From assembly GCA_003222945.1 (NCBI GenBank), contig QHXM01000070.1:1-44496 (forward strand): a stretch of DNA of 44,496 bases, read 5' to 3'. Positions 17,980 to 26,717 of the stretch are shown piece after piece. Origin of the DNA: Acidobacteriota bacterium. GTDB lineage: Bacteria; Acidobacteriota; Blastocatellia; Pyrinomonadales; Pyrinomonadaceae. Numbering within the stretch: the first letter of the stretch is position 1; each line of letters starts with the position of its first letter. The position numbers were made by a program, and so were the translations under genes. A model generated the notes under the pieces. It saw only the letters and a program-made list of their open reading frames with translations, searched no databases and was not told the origin of the DNA.

Positions 17980-19578
17980 CTATGAACTCGTGCGCGCAGT
18001 CAGCCTTTTAATAAACGGCGTGAGCACCACCAGAATGATTGCCGCGATGATGGTGATGACGGCGACCGTGCCGAACATTTTCACGAGCGCGCCCTCGGCC
18101 TTCTCGTTGAACGCGCCGCCCATGATGCCTGCTACGAAGTCGCCAATAGCGATAGAGAGAAACCAGACGCCCATCATCAACCCCACTAGACGCGCGGGCG
18201 AGAGTTTCGTAACGGTGCTCAACCCCACGGGATACAGGCACAGCTCGCCTAGAGTCTGGAAGAAATAGACCACAACCAGCCAGAACGGTCCGACCTTCTG
18301 CGCTTCCGTCAACTCCGCGCCGCCCGTTGCAGGAACTAATGTGGAGACGAACGCGACTATGCCGAAAGCTATCGCCGCGAAGAAGAGTCCGGCAGAGAAT
18401 TTTGCAGGACTCGATGGATCGCGCTCGCCCATCTTCTGCCATATCAAAGCAAAGACTGGCGCGAGCGCTACCACGAAGAACGGCTGGACCGATTGATACC
18501 AGCTAGAAGGAAACTCGTGGCCGAAGATGTAATGATGCGTGAGTCTATCGGCGAAGAGTGTCAGGCTCGTAGAAGCCTGCTCGAAAGACATCCAGAAGAT
18601 TATGGCGAAGACGAACAATATGAAGATGACTCCGACGCGCCGCGCCTCAATTTTATTCAGGTGACGCACGGTGCCCGCTATGTAGCCGAAGAAGAAGAAC
18701 GTCACGCACGGAAAGAGTCCGCCGACCAAGCCAGCGCCGCCCCAATACATTCCACCTGAGAATCCCAGAACGCCGCCAATAATAGCGAGCGCTGCCGTTA
18801 ACATGTCGAAGTCTTTACCTTCAACCTCTTCTCCAATCTTTCGCGTCTGAGCTATGTCCGGGCGATTCTTCTCCACGGGCTTTTCGCCAACGCCACGCAA
18901 ACGATCTCCACCAACAACATATTGGATCAGTCCAAGCACCATGAAGACGCAAGCCGCGCCGAATCCCCAGTGCCAACTCTTGAGCGGATTGAAGCCCATC
19001 GAGATGAGAAATCCTCTGAACCATTCGTTCTGAGCTAAGAATCCAACGACGAGCGGCGCGAGCAGTGCGCCCAAATTGATGCCCATGTAGAAGATCGAAA
19101 ACCCTGCATCGCGTCGCTTATCTTTCTCTGTGTAAAGATCGCCGACCATCGTGCTGACATTCGGTTTGAGAAAGCCCGTGCCGATGACTATCAGCACAAG
19201 TCCTGTGTAGAAGGTCGCCATCGAATCGAAGGCCAGAGAAAAGTGGCCGCACGCTATGATGACGCCGCCCACAAACACAGCGCGCCGCGCGCCTAAGTAT
19301 TTATCAGCGAGCCATCCGCCTATGAGCGGCGTCCAATAGACGCCCGAAGCATATGTGCCCATAATCAATCCGGCGTACTTCTGGTCAAACTGCAATCCGC
19401 CTTCCGTCAGAGCCTTCGTCATGTAGAGAAAGAGAATCGCCTTCATCCCGTAAAAGCTGAAGCGTTCCCACATCTCCGTAAAAAAGAGCGTGGTCAGGCC
19501 GCGCGGGTGTCCGCCGATTCCGCCGGTGTCCATAACATCAATGCCGCTAGCTCCCGTCTCATCTATGGCTACACTCAT
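17980..19578 (-). CDS. POT-family proton-dependent oligopeptide importer
   Basis: This 532-residue inner-membrane carrier couples di- and tripeptide uptake to protons. The family signature ExxER appears as E35-MW-E38-R39-FSFYG in the first helix. The second signature (FSIFYMGINLGALLAPLV) and about 12-14 hydrophobic helices follow. A cytoplasmic linker near residues 235-255 (EKPVEKNRPDIAQTRKIGEEVEG) is hydrophilic. FQTLGELCLYPVGLSTVTKLSPARLVGLMMGVWFLSIAIGDFVAG is typical of the C-terminal half. AGAGGAG lies about 8 nt before the ATG. It is divergent from the M24 peptidase gene with 122 bp between them. Imported peptides would be processed by that cytoplasmic enzyme. Confidence 0.94.
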   Translation of the reverse strand: MSVAIDETGASGIDVMDTGGIGGHPRGLTTLFFTEMWERFSFYGMKAILFLYMTKALTEGGLQFDQKYAGLIMGTYASGVYWTPLIGGWLADKYLGARRAVFVGGVIIACGHFSLAFDSMATFYTGLVLIVIGTGFLKPNVSTMVGDLYTEKDKRRDAGFSIFYMGINLGALLAPLVVGFLAQNEWFRGFLISMGFNPLKSWHWGFGAACVFMVLGLIQYVVGGDRLRGVGEKPVEKNRPDIAQTRKIGEEVEGKDFDMLTAALAIIGGVLGFSGGMYWGGAGLVGGLFPCVTFFFFGYIAGTVRHLNKIEARRVGVIFILFVFAIIFWMSFEQASTSLTLFADRLTHHYIFGHEFPSSWYQSVQPFFVVALAPVFALIWQKMGERDPSSPAKFSAGLFFAAIAFGIVAFVSTLVPATGGAELTEAQKVGPFWLVVVYFFQTLGELCLYPVGLSTVTKLSPARLVGLMMGVWFLSIAIGDFVAGIMGGAFNEKAEGALVKMFGTVAVITIIAAIILVVLTPFIKRLTARTSS

Positions 19579-19700
19579 TCAAGCTGCTCCTCTTTTAGCC
19601 TTCTGTTTTATAGCTTGCGGATTACCCGAACAGTCTATGATAATGAACGAAATTTAGCACGCTCCAACCGATTCGCAATTTTCAAAGGAAGGCTTTAGGC

Positions 19701-20840
19701 ATGGCTTCAGATCAGAGTTCTCAATCTCAAAGCGAAGGCGTAAGTGAACAGGTCGGCACGCTTGCGAACGACTCAAACAGGCACGCAACACGCATCGCTG
19801 ACATTCAACACGCACTCAGAGACGCACAGCTTGACGGCTGGCTCTTCTACGATTTTCGCAAAAGTGACCCGCTCGCTTATCGCATACTCCTGCTCGACCC
19901 GCACGCTTTCGCTTCGCGCCGCTGGGCATATTACATTCCCGCCAATGGCGAGCCTGTCAGGATCGTCCATCGCATCGAACAGGAGAAACTCGACGAGCTT
20001 CCCGGAAAAACTCTGGTTTATCTAAGATGGCAACAGCTACACGCGCATCTGCGCGTTGTTCAAGTCTTCGAGGCTGTCTGGACGCCTGAACAAAAAGCTA
20101 TGCACGACGCGGCAACCGACAACATTCACCGCATCATCCAAGAAGCCTTCGCTGAGATTGCTCGACGCATACGCGCCGATGAGCCTACGACCGAATACGA
20201 TATACAGCAGTTCATACTCCAACGCTTTGAAGATGCTGGTATGACGAGCGACAACGACCCGCCGATTGTAGCCGTCAACGCCAACAGCGCCAGCCCGCAT
20301 TACGGTCCAACAAGCACACGCCATTCGTTAATCAGAAGCGGAGATTTTGTACTATTAGATGTCTGGGCGAAGTTGAAGAATACGGGAGCGGTCTATGCAG
20401 ATCAGACCTGGACGGGATTTGTAGGCGAGACTGTGCCTGACGAGCACGCGCGCATCTTCGAGATAGTAAGCGGCGCGCGTGATGCGGCTGTTGCATTCTT
20501 GCGAGAGCAGATCGGAGCGCGCCGGTCCATACGCGGCGCTGAAGTTGACGATATATCGCGCGGCGTTATTGAACGCGCAGGATACGGCGAGCAGTTTACG
20601 ACCCGCACAGGCCACTCGATTGGCGAAGAGGTTCACGGCAACGGCGCGAACATTGATAATCTGGAGACGCCCGATGCCAGGCGGATTATCCCTCGGACCT
20701 GTTTTTCGATTGAGCCTGGCATCTACCAGCCAAATCTTTTCGGCGTCAGGTCAGAGATTGATGTGTATGTGGGCGACGGTGAGATTGAAGTGACAGGTCA
20801 GCCCATACAGACAGCAATCGTGCCAATACTCCAACTATAA
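19701..20840 (+). CDS. M24-family Xaa-Pro aminopeptidase
   Basis: This 379-residue enzyme is a predicted cytoplasmic two-metal peptidase that cleaves N-terminal X-Pro bonds. It has no signal peptide. An N-terminal creatinase-like domain (about 30-150, including LDGWLFYDFRKSDPLAYRIL) precedes the pita-bread catalytic domain. All five metal ligands are visible: Asp220 (LLDVW), Asp234 (YADQTWTG), His305 (TGHSIGEEVHG), Glu338 (FSIEPGIY) and Glu352 (SEIDVYV). AGGAAGG precedes the ATG. It is divergently arranged with the POT importer, which suggests that imported proline peptides are finished here. The first 25 or so residues are Ser/Gln-rich and probably disordered. Confidence 0.93.
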   Translation: MASDQSSQSQSEGVSEQVGTLANDSNRHATRIADIQHALRDAQLDGWLFYDFRKSDPLAYRILLLDPHAFASRRWAYYIPANGEPVRIVHRIEQEKLDELPGKTLVYLRWQQLHAHLRVVQVFEAVWTPEQKAMHDAATDNIHRIIQEAFAEIARRIRADEPTTEYDIQQFILQRFEDAGMTSDNDPPIVAVNANSASPHYGPTSTRHSLIRSGDFVLLDVWAKLKNTGAVYADQTWTGFVGETVPDEHARIFEIVSGARDAAVAFLREQIGARRSIRGAEVDDISRGVIERAGYGEQFTTRTGHSIGEEVHGNGANIDNLETPDARRIIPRTCFSIEPGIYQPNLFGVRSEIDVYVGDGEIEVTGQPIQTAIVPILQL

Positions 20841-20843
20841 GGT

Positions 20844-20880
20844 GGCGAGTTGAAAATCTATCTTTCAATCTCCAGTCGCC
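20844..20880. repeat. Imperfect hairpin after the M24 gene
   Basis: GGCGA (20844-20848) pairs with TCGCC (20876-20880), and TTGAAA (20850-20855) with TTTCAA (20863-20868). The inner and outer stems are offset by unequal bulges and no T-run follows. It is a weak terminator candidate for the M24 gene. Confidence 0.35.
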
Positions 20881-20980
20881 GGACGTGTATGGTCCTCAAT
20901 TTTGATTCTTGTTCAAATTCAATTCGAGCGAGAGTCTTGATTCAACTTTTCGGGAGTAGGCCGATAGCGATTGGACGCTT

Positions 20981-21049
20981 ATGCCGAAGCCGGAACAGAC
21001 GACTGAAATCCTCGACGCACATGCTGAGGTGATGAAGGGACTCAAGTAA
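20981..21049 (+). pseudogene. Possible 22-codon ORF or gene-end remnant
   Basis: An ATG-started reading frame gives a hydrophilic 22-residue peptide (MPKPEQTTEILDAHAEVMKG, then two residues and stop). The frame is open for another six codons upstream of the ATG. The composition looks like a protein C-terminus rather than random sequence, but I cannot name a family and see no ribosome binding site. It lies in the 266-bp gap between the M24 and M15 genes, which holds nothing else I can support. Confidence 0.2.
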
Positions 21050-21106
21050 GATGTGAATTGAAGTTTACCTTCGCGCTGAGCGGTCAATATAGATACAATC
21101 AAGGCT

Positions 21107-21793
21107 ATGATTACAGGCATTCGTCTTTTTCGCACATTATACGTCTCGTTTTCTATTGCTCTGGCAGTCGCCCTCACCGCGAGCATCAGTCTGGCTCAGA
21201 CACAGCGTCGTGGAACTCTGAAGCATCCGGTCATTGACAGCCGTATGACCGAGAAAGAAGCCTTCGACGGCCTTGACCCGAAATGCCCAGAAGAGATTCG
21301 CAAGCGTCAAAGACTCGTCACAGTCAAACACTATTCAATGGACGGACAGATTCACCAGGGCCAGTTGGTCGTTGATGAGGAATTGGTGAGCGATGTTAAG
21401 AAGGTTTTCGCTCTGGCTTTGAAGGAACATTTCCCTATCTACTCAGTCATTCCAATTTCAGATAAACGCTTCCGCAAAGATAATCGCTGGGACGATGAGT
21501 TATCAATGGAAGCCAATAACACTTCCGCCTTCAATTACAGAGAGATTACTGGCGGCGGTCGAATATCGAATCATGCTTACGGCAGAGCGGTTGACATCAA
21601 CACGTTTCTGAATCCTTACATCAAGGGCGAGACAGTTCTCCCTCACGGCGCGCACTATGATCCAAAGGTTGAAGGAACTTTCACAGCCGATAATCCGATT
21701 GTGCGCGAGTTTCTGCGCCTTGGTTGGAGTTGGGGCGGCAACTGGACGAGTCCCATAGACTACCAGCACTTTGAAAAACCACTGAAGAAATAG
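21107..21793 (+). CDS. Secreted M15-family D-alanyl-D-alanine carboxypeptidase-like peptidase
   Basis: This 228-residue protein is a predicted zinc peptidase acting on murein cross-links or stem peptides. A signal peptide spans about residues 1-27 (FRTLYVSFSIALAVALTASISLAQ). The M15 zinc motif SNHAYGRAVDIN supplies His156 and Asp163. The second part, SPIDYQHFE, supplies His221. NYREITGGGRISNHAYG and VREFLRLGWSWGGNW are typical of the M15_4 (VanY/L-alanyl-D-glutamate peptidase) subgroup. No strong ribosome binding site is seen before the ATG. It is followed 53 nt later by the oxidoreductase gene, with no obvious functional link. Cell-wall remodelling or degradation of foreign murein are both possible roles. 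Confidence 0.88.
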   Translation: MITGIRLFRTLYVSFSIALAVALTASISLAQTQRRGTLKHPVIDSRMTEKEAFDGLDPKCPEEIRKRQRLVTVKHYSMDGQIHQGQLVVDEELVSDVKKVFALALKEHFPIYSVIPISDKRFRKDNRWDDELSMEANNTSAFNYREITGGGRISNHAYGRAVDINTFLNPYIKGETVLPHGAHYDPKVEGTFTADNPIVREFLRLGWSWGGNWTSPIDYQHFEKPLKK

Positions 21794-21846
21794 TCAGTCG
21801 GCTGCGACCGCAACACAAGGCTAAAGAATTTTTGAGGAGACAAAAT

Positions 21847-22806
21847 ATGAAAGCGATCAGGATTCATGAGTTAGGCGACGCGGATGTACTGCGCCTTGAG
21901 GAAGTCGAAAAACCGACTTTGGTTCCCGGCTCAGTGTTGATAAAAGTGGAAGTCGCCGGAATCAACTACGCCGACACGATGCTGCGCAAAGGTACTTATT
22001 TGACGCGACCACCTCTACCGTTCACGCCCGGATTTGAGGTCGCCGGACGCATCGAGGCAGTCGGCGAAGGCGTGAATAGATTACAAGTCGGGCAACGAGT
22101 GATGGCGACAATGCAGGGCGGCGGTTACGCGGAATACGCTGTCGCAAGTGCCGGACAGGTCACGCCCGTTCCAGACGGTTTGGAGTTCGGCACGGCGACG
22201 GCGCTACTGGCGCAAGGGCTGACTGCGCTCGGACTGCTAAAGGATTTGAGGGCGGGACAAACAGTACTTGTACATGCGGCGGCAGGCGGCGTCGGCTCAC
22301 TGCTCGTTCAACTCAGTAAGCTCAAAGGCGCTCACGTGATTGGCACGGCGAGCACACAAGCGAAACTTGAAATCGTGAAGGAGTTGGGCGCGGACGCTGG
22401 CGTAAACTATACGGAGACGGACTGGCCCGAAAAGGTTCGAGCCGCGACGCCAAACGGCGCAGGCGTAAATTTATTGATAGAGATGGTCGGCGGGGAGGTG
22501 GGCGAGCAGAACGTTAAATGTCTCGCGCAGGGTGCGACGATGATCGTGTACGGCGCGGCGAGCGGCAAAGATTTTCCTATCTCTGCGCTCTCGCTGCTCG
22601 CAAAGAGTCTGACTGTTAGAGGCTATACACTTTACAGTGAAACAGAGGCAACGCTCGCCGAGTTCACACGAGAGTTGATGGCGCATGTCAAAGAGAATCG
22701 TCTGAAAGTGATGGTGCAGGAATTTCCGCTCACACAGGCAGCGGACGCGCACCGCGCGATTGAGGAGAGACAAACGACCGGCAAAGTCGTTTTAAGAGTT
22801 CAATAG
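21847..22806 (+). CDS. Zinc-independent NAD(P)H:quinone oxidoreductase (MDR superfamily)
   Basis: This 319-residue cytoplasmic protein is a predicted NADPH-dependent quinone or enone reductase. The N-terminal GroES-like half runs to about residue 120 (GINYADTMLRKGTY, PFTPGFEVAGRIEAVGEGV). The Rossmann half has AAAGGVGSLLVQLSKLKGA with the GxGxxG-like turn AGGVGS. The C-terminal ERQTTGKVVL is typical of the quinone oxidoreductase branch. No structural-zinc cysteine cluster is present, as expected. The ATG at 21847 has GAGGAG 7 nt before it and is preferred to an in-frame TTG 15 nt upstream. A decayed reductase follows 19 nt downstream, so this was probably a two-gene redox operon. Confidence 0.9.
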   Translation: MKAIRIHELGDADVLRLEEVEKPTLVPGSVLIKVEVAGINYADTMLRKGTYLTRPPLPFTPGFEVAGRIEAVGEGVNRLQVGQRVMATMQGGGYAEYAVASAGQVTPVPDGLEFGTATALLAQGLTALGLLKDLRAGQTVLVHAAAGGVGSLLVQLSKLKGAHVIGTASTQAKLEIVKELGADAGVNYTETDWPEKVRAATPNGAGVNLLIEMVGGEVGEQNVKCLAQGATMIVYGAASGKDFPISALSLLAKSLTVRGYTLYSETEATLAEFTRELMAHVKENRLKVMVQEFPLTQAADAHRAIEERQTTGKVVLRVQ

Positions 22807-22825
22807 TCGAAAGGATAAACAAGAT

Positions 22826-22970
22826 ATGAACATAGGAATCATCGGTTCTGGAAGCATTGGTCGCGGAACTTTGTCCAAAAGCGAAGGCTACTATGATTGA
22901 GGACGCTACGCACTTGATTGAAGAGATCGGGTTTGCTGCCGTTGATATGGGCTTTCTGCATGAAGGTTAA
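22826..22970 (+). pseudogene. Gutted NAD(P)-binding reductase (F420-dependent reductase-like) remnant
   Basis: An ATG (22826) starts MNIGIIGSGSIG, the opening of a Rossmann NAD(P)-binding fold, but the frame stops after 24 codons. In the +1 frame, DATHLIEEIGFAAVDMGFL and a stop (22970) resemble the C-terminal end of NADPH-dependent F420 reductase-like proteins. About 150 or more internal residues are missing. An internal deletion with a frameshift is the simplest reading. It lies 19 nt after the oxidoreductase stop and probably was the second gene of that operon. Confidence 0.6.
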
Positions 22971-22996
22971 CCAGGTCGAGGCAAACTTAGTGTTAT

Positions 22997-23809
22997 TTAA
23001 GGCGCAACCCACGTCTCATTCCAAGCCCCTGTAATGTACCAGCGTGGGCGGTCGCCACTGCGCGCGCCGATTGTGCCCCTTCCGAATCCGCCTCCTGGCG
23101 AAGAGTTCAGATTGAGGCTGCCGAAGTTGACACGCCCGCAATCAAAACTCGGCAGGCAGATATCGGACGCGCCCCAACGAGCGCCGAGCGCGCCAAAGAA
23201 TGCTGTCCCGATGTGGAGGTACCGCTTTCCCTGATATGTACCCGTCCCTAGCCACGCAGCAGGGTCGTGGTCTTGAGTCTTAAGGAGGCAGCGCACCTCG
23301 CCCGGCCTGCCTTCGACGTGGAATGTTTTTAGGTTACCTCCGCAGGTGCTTATCGGCAGCAGAGTCGGGACTGCCGATATGGGGCCGCCTCTGTAGTATT
23401 TCACCCAAATCCCCTCCGACTCCATAAGTTGGTGATAAATTCGCTGAGGCGGATAATGTTCATCCCAGTTACTGTCATCCAAAATGACTGTCTCATATCT
23501 TAAGCTAGCCATCTGAGCGAATTGCTCTCCGTTGCCGTTGATGCTCGCATAATCGGTATCAAAGTACACACCAGGAATGTCTCGATGCGAATAGCCCACC
23601 AAGCGAAATGTCTTTCCGTGTTCCATTCCCTGTGCGTAGAAAGCAAACGAGTTTCTATCAACGAAGAGCACGCACATCACGCCGCCACCGGCTGAACTGT
23701 CCACACGATAATAGGTGACCGTGTTAGGCCCGCAGAAGTCCTGCGCCTTCGCTTCGGTTGCCAAACAGGCGAAGACAAGAAAGAGAATCCACAGCCGATT
23801 CGACCTCAT
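22997..23809 (-). CDS. Secreted cysteine-containing protein of unknown function
   Basis: I do not recognise a family. The 270-residue product starts with a clear signal peptide (LWILFLVFACLATEAKAQ), and AAGGAG lies 8 nt before the ATG. The mature part has six cysteines (DFCG, VMCV, STCG, VRCL, DICL, FDCG), an even number that could form three disulfides. It is rich in Gly, Tyr, Trp and aromatic-charged beta-strand patterns, and ends in a Gly/Arg/Ser stretch (PGGGFGRGTIGARSGDRPRW). These features suggest a beta-rich extracellular protein. It is convergent with the decayed reductase and upstream of it is a pair of other secreted unknown proteins on the same strand. Confidence 0.8.
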   Translation of the reverse strand: MRSNRLWILFLVFACLATEAKAQDFCGPNTVTYYRVDSSAGGGVMCVLFVDRNSFAFYAQGMEHGKTFRLVGYSHRDIPGVYFDTDYASINGNGEQFAQMASLRYETVILDDSNWDEHYPPQRIYHQLMESEGIWVKYYRGGPISAVPTLLPISTCGGNLKTFHVEGRPGEVRCLLKTQDHDPAAWLGTGTYQGKRYLHIGTAFFGALGARWGASDICLPSFDCGRVNFGSLNLNSSPGGGFGRGTIGARSGDRPRWYITGAWNETWVAP

Positions 23810-23936
23810 CTTTACTGCTCCTTTAAGTCTTCCTCTTGAGACATAGACTTACTCTCTTATGCGCTGACAGAAAGCGCGCCGATCTTTTTTTCGTCCCGTT
23901 GAACCGACTGGCTACTACACAAATGCATCTGAGACT

Positions 23937-25124
23937 TCAGGGCAGACGCTGGACTTGAAGAAAGAGTGTGTAATCACCCTGCAAATCGCTGTCATCCTTA
24001 AAGTGCATTTCGAAGATGCCGGGGCCGTGCCCGAAGTCCGTGCGCGAGATCAGGTCTGCCGCTTCGTAGGTCAGAATCAAGACCTGCGGGTCGAACACAT
24101 AGCGGTCGCCGCTCTTCATCATGCCGATGGGACGATTGCCGACTTCGCCCAGGCCAAGCGGTCCATGACCGAGCGTGACATTGAGCGACAGGCCAATTTC
24201 TGAGCCGCGCTTGATGAAGTCTTCAAGTCTAGTTCCCGCCGGACCAGTGATGAAGTGTGACACATAGCGTCCGAGCCGCGCATCAGAAGCCATCGTCAGA
24301 AACTTATCGCCCAGGGCTTGCGATTCTCTATCGCTGTCCCATTCCCAGAGAACTGGAAACAGAACCACAGCCGTCCCTCCTCGTATAATCTCTCCTTCGT
24401 AGAAAAAGCGCAGAGACCCCGTCTCAGGTCTATCGCGCGGGACGGCATCACCCGTGCGAACGTGCATGATAGAGCCACGGCTGCCAGAGCCTTCGCGGCT
24501 GAGTGTTGCGACCGATGCGGCGGAGTTGATCTTAAAGCTGTCCTCTCTGAGAAACACTTCGTCGCCCGGACCATCTCGCTCAAGCGCATCATCGGCGGTC
24601 TCGTGATTAACGCGAAAACCGTTGAGCGTCACACGAAATCTTCCGCCGACGGGCAAGACAGTGGGGATTTCAGGGTTGTTAGCCGCGCGAATTGGTCGCG
24701 GGCAATTGAGCGAGAAGCCACCGGTCGTGTGACTAGACTCCAACGGATTGGGCGAGAGAATCCTTATCGCCACCCAGCCTTCATAATGACTCGCAGCGCC
24801 GAGATCATTGAACGTCCACGTCGTGTTGACGCGCTGTGTTCCGGCGGCGCGGAATACTAGTTCGTGCGTGCCCGCGTCGTGCAGGATGCCGGGTCCTTCA
24901 CTGTGCGCGAAGGTGTATCTGACGACGCCCGGCCCGTTGGCGGTGATGTAGGCGTTTAAGCTGACATTAAGCGGGCACTGAGTAGGTCTCAGATAGGCTA
25001 CCCGCAAGGACACGTTCGTTACGCGGAACACAAAAACCTGCGCGGCAGATGTAGCGGCGAACGCCGCGATGAGCACCGCGGCAAAGAGCGACCGTTTGAA
25101 ACTTTTGTAGAGTTGATTGCACAT
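23937..25124 (-). CDS. Secreted two-domain protein of unknown function, paralogue A
   Basis: I do not recognise a named family. The 395-residue product has a signal peptide (SLFAAVLIAAFAATSAAQ). The ATG at 25124 is chosen because AGGAGG lies 7 nt before it; the frame is open 16 codons further. Residues about 25-140 form an Ig-like beta domain bounded by CPLNVSL and FSLNCP, so a disulfide is likely. It contains ITANGPGVVRYTF and FRAAGTQRVNTTW. The second domain starts at RFRVTLNGFRVNHETADDALERDGPGDEVFL and ends in GDYTLFLQVQRLP. The next gene upstream (25211-26575) repeats both domains, 86 nt away. It is probably part of one transcription unit with that gene. The Asp/Glu-rich DDALERDGPGDEV segment could bind a metal, but this is a guess. 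Confidence 0.82.
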   Translation of the reverse strand: MCNQLYKSFKRSLFAAVLIAAFAATSAAQVFVFRVTNVSLRVAYLRPTQCPLNVSLNAYITANGPGVVRYTFAHSEGPGILHDAGTHELVFRAAGTQRVNTTWTFNDLGAASHYEGWVAIRILSPNPLESSHTTGGFSLNCPRPIRAANNPEIPTVLPVGGRFRVTLNGFRVNHETADDALERDGPGDEVFLREDSFKINSAASVATLSREGSGSRGSIMHVRTGDAVPRDRPETGSLRFFYEGEIIRGGTAVVLFPVLWEWDSDRESQALGDKFLTMASDARLGRYVSHFITGPAGTRLEDFIKRGSEIGLSLNVTLGHGPLGLGEVGNRPIGMMKSGDRYVFDPQVLILTYEAADLISRTDFGHGPGIFEMHFKDDSDLQGDYTLFLQVQRLP

Positions 25125-25210
25125 CTTCTGCCTCCTAATCCTTCGTAAGGCCGAACTGAAGTCGCGCTCCACATCAATTGAGCCATGTAACAGCGCATCT
25201 CACGTCATGT

Positions 25211-26575
25211 CTAATGACTGTCCAGCCGCTCGACTTGCAGATAGAGCGTGTAGTTGCCGCCGTCGTTCGCGTCAATGTAGCGAAGTTGGCATAAGCCTCT
25301 TACGCCCAACTCAACGCGGTCTGCGGCCTTCACGGCGGAATCGTAAGTGAGAGCCACGCCCACTATTGCCAGATAGTCTGTAGAAAAGTCTGTCGCCCCA
25401 GGACTCGTGCCAGCTTCCCTGTACCCGATGGGTCTCGTGCCTGCTTTTCCGCCTAACGAAATCGAGTACGGACCGAAAACAGGGCTGCGATCAGCGGGCC
25501 AAACCAGACCTATGAAGCGCATCAGGTCCGGCTTGTGACGCTCGAACCATGCTGGCAGACCCGTATCCACGCTGCGCTGACTCGCGCTCACATCATCGCT
25601 ATCCCATTCCCAGATGATAGGAGCTATCACGACCATGTCCTGCCCGAATGTCAGAGAGCCTTGCCATAAAACTATGGGCGGGCGATCAGTCTGAATATCT
25701 CTAGTGCGCCGCCAGGGCGGGCGCGTTGGGAATACGTCGCCCGTCTGCAACCCGCCGATGACAGCTTCGAGATTAGTATTAAGCGGACCGGGCGACTTAG
25801 TGCCCGCAGCGACTCGCTCCGGGTGACCGTTCGGATCGCCCATCACTCTGGTCCTGATTCTCGTAAGCGGTCTGTCCGTGCCGTCTCGGTTCACCAGCCA
25901 TGAATCGGACGTAATGAAAACCTCATCGCCGCGTCCATCGCCCTCAAGTATGTCGTCGTCCGATTCGTTATTAACGGTAAACCCGTTCAGCACGACGCGG
26001 AAAAGACCGCGCGCCGGTTGATTAGAGGGCTGCGTCGTGCCGGATGAAGGCGTGCAGGTGAGCGTGAAGCTGCCGGTCTTAGAGTTTGATTGCAACTCGT
26101 TTGGCGACAGAATCAAAATCGTCTCTGAACCAAGATAGGGCGAGGGCAACGCTCCGCGCGGAGTCCATGTTGTGCTAACGCGCTGTGTACCAGCCGCGCG
26201 GAAAGCGAGCGTTTGAACGGGCGAACGCGAGCCGTCGCTGCCCTGGAAGACGTAAGTCACAGTGCCAGCGCCATTCGCTGTGATTGAGCCGTGGAAGACT
26301 ACATTGAGCGGGCACGGTCCGGTCGGACTCGGATTATCCGCTTTCAAAGTTACAGATGTAACTTGAAATGTTTGCCTGTTGATCCCCGCCACGTTGTTAT
26401 TAACAGACGGCGGTTGCCCCGGCCTCTTTGGAGACCCAACTTGCGCATTGCGGTTCGATTGTGGTTGTCCCTGCTGCTGTGCGCTGGCACTTCCATGTCC
26501 GCCGATTAACGCGACGAAGATGAGCAGCGCGACTGCAAGCAAGAGGGACGTGACAATCGTTAATCTTCTCTTCAT
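25211..26575 (-). CDS. Secreted two-domain protein of unknown function, paralogue B
   Basis: This 454-residue product is a paralogue of 23937-25124. A signal peptide (LLLAVALLIFVALIGGHGSASAQ) is followed by a Gln/Asn/Pro-rich linker. The Ig-like domain is bounded by GPCPLNV and FTLTCTP and contains ITANGAGTVTYVF and FRAAGTQRVSTTW. The second domain starts at GLFRVVLNGFTVNNESDDDILEGDGRGDEVFI and ends in GNYTLYLQVERL. GGAG lies 8 nt before the ATG at 26575. It carries an extra loop between the strands of the second domain, including an IVLWQGSLTFGQDMVVIAPIIWEWDSDD region that corresponds to AVVLFPVLWEWDSD in paralogue A. A fragment of a third copy lies just upstream (26718-26890). Function is unknown. 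Confidence 0.82.
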   Translation of the reverse strand: MKRRLTIVTSLLLAVALLIFVALIGGHGSASAQQQGQPQSNRNAQVGSPKRPGQPPSVNNNVAGINRQTFQVTSVTLKADNPSPTGPCPLNVVFHGSITANGAGTVTYVFQGSDGSRSPVQTLAFRAAGTQRVSTTWTPRGALPSPYLGSETILILSPNELQSNSKTGSFTLTCTPSSGTTQPSNQPARGLFRVVLNGFTVNNESDDDILEGDGRGDEVFITSDSWLVNRDGTDRPLTRIRTRVMGDPNGHPERVAAGTKSPGPLNTNLEAVIGGLQTGDVFPTRPPWRRTRDIQTDRPPIVLWQGSLTFGQDMVVIAPIIWEWDSDDVSASQRSVDTGLPAWFERHKPDLMRFIGLVWPADRSPVFGPYSISLGGKAGTRPIGYREAGTSPGATDFSTDYLAIVGVALTYDSAVKAADRVELGVRGLCQLRYIDANDGGNYTLYLQVERLDSH

Positions 26576-26717
26576 GGTTTGATCTCCAAAGCAGATGAGC
26601 ACGGCCAGTTTCTACAACTAGTGTGGATTATTATTTGTCTATCCTGACAACATACATCTTCCAAAGGCTCTTGCTCTTCATGCGTTCGATCTCTACTTAA
26701 AGCACCGCTCCGAAGAC

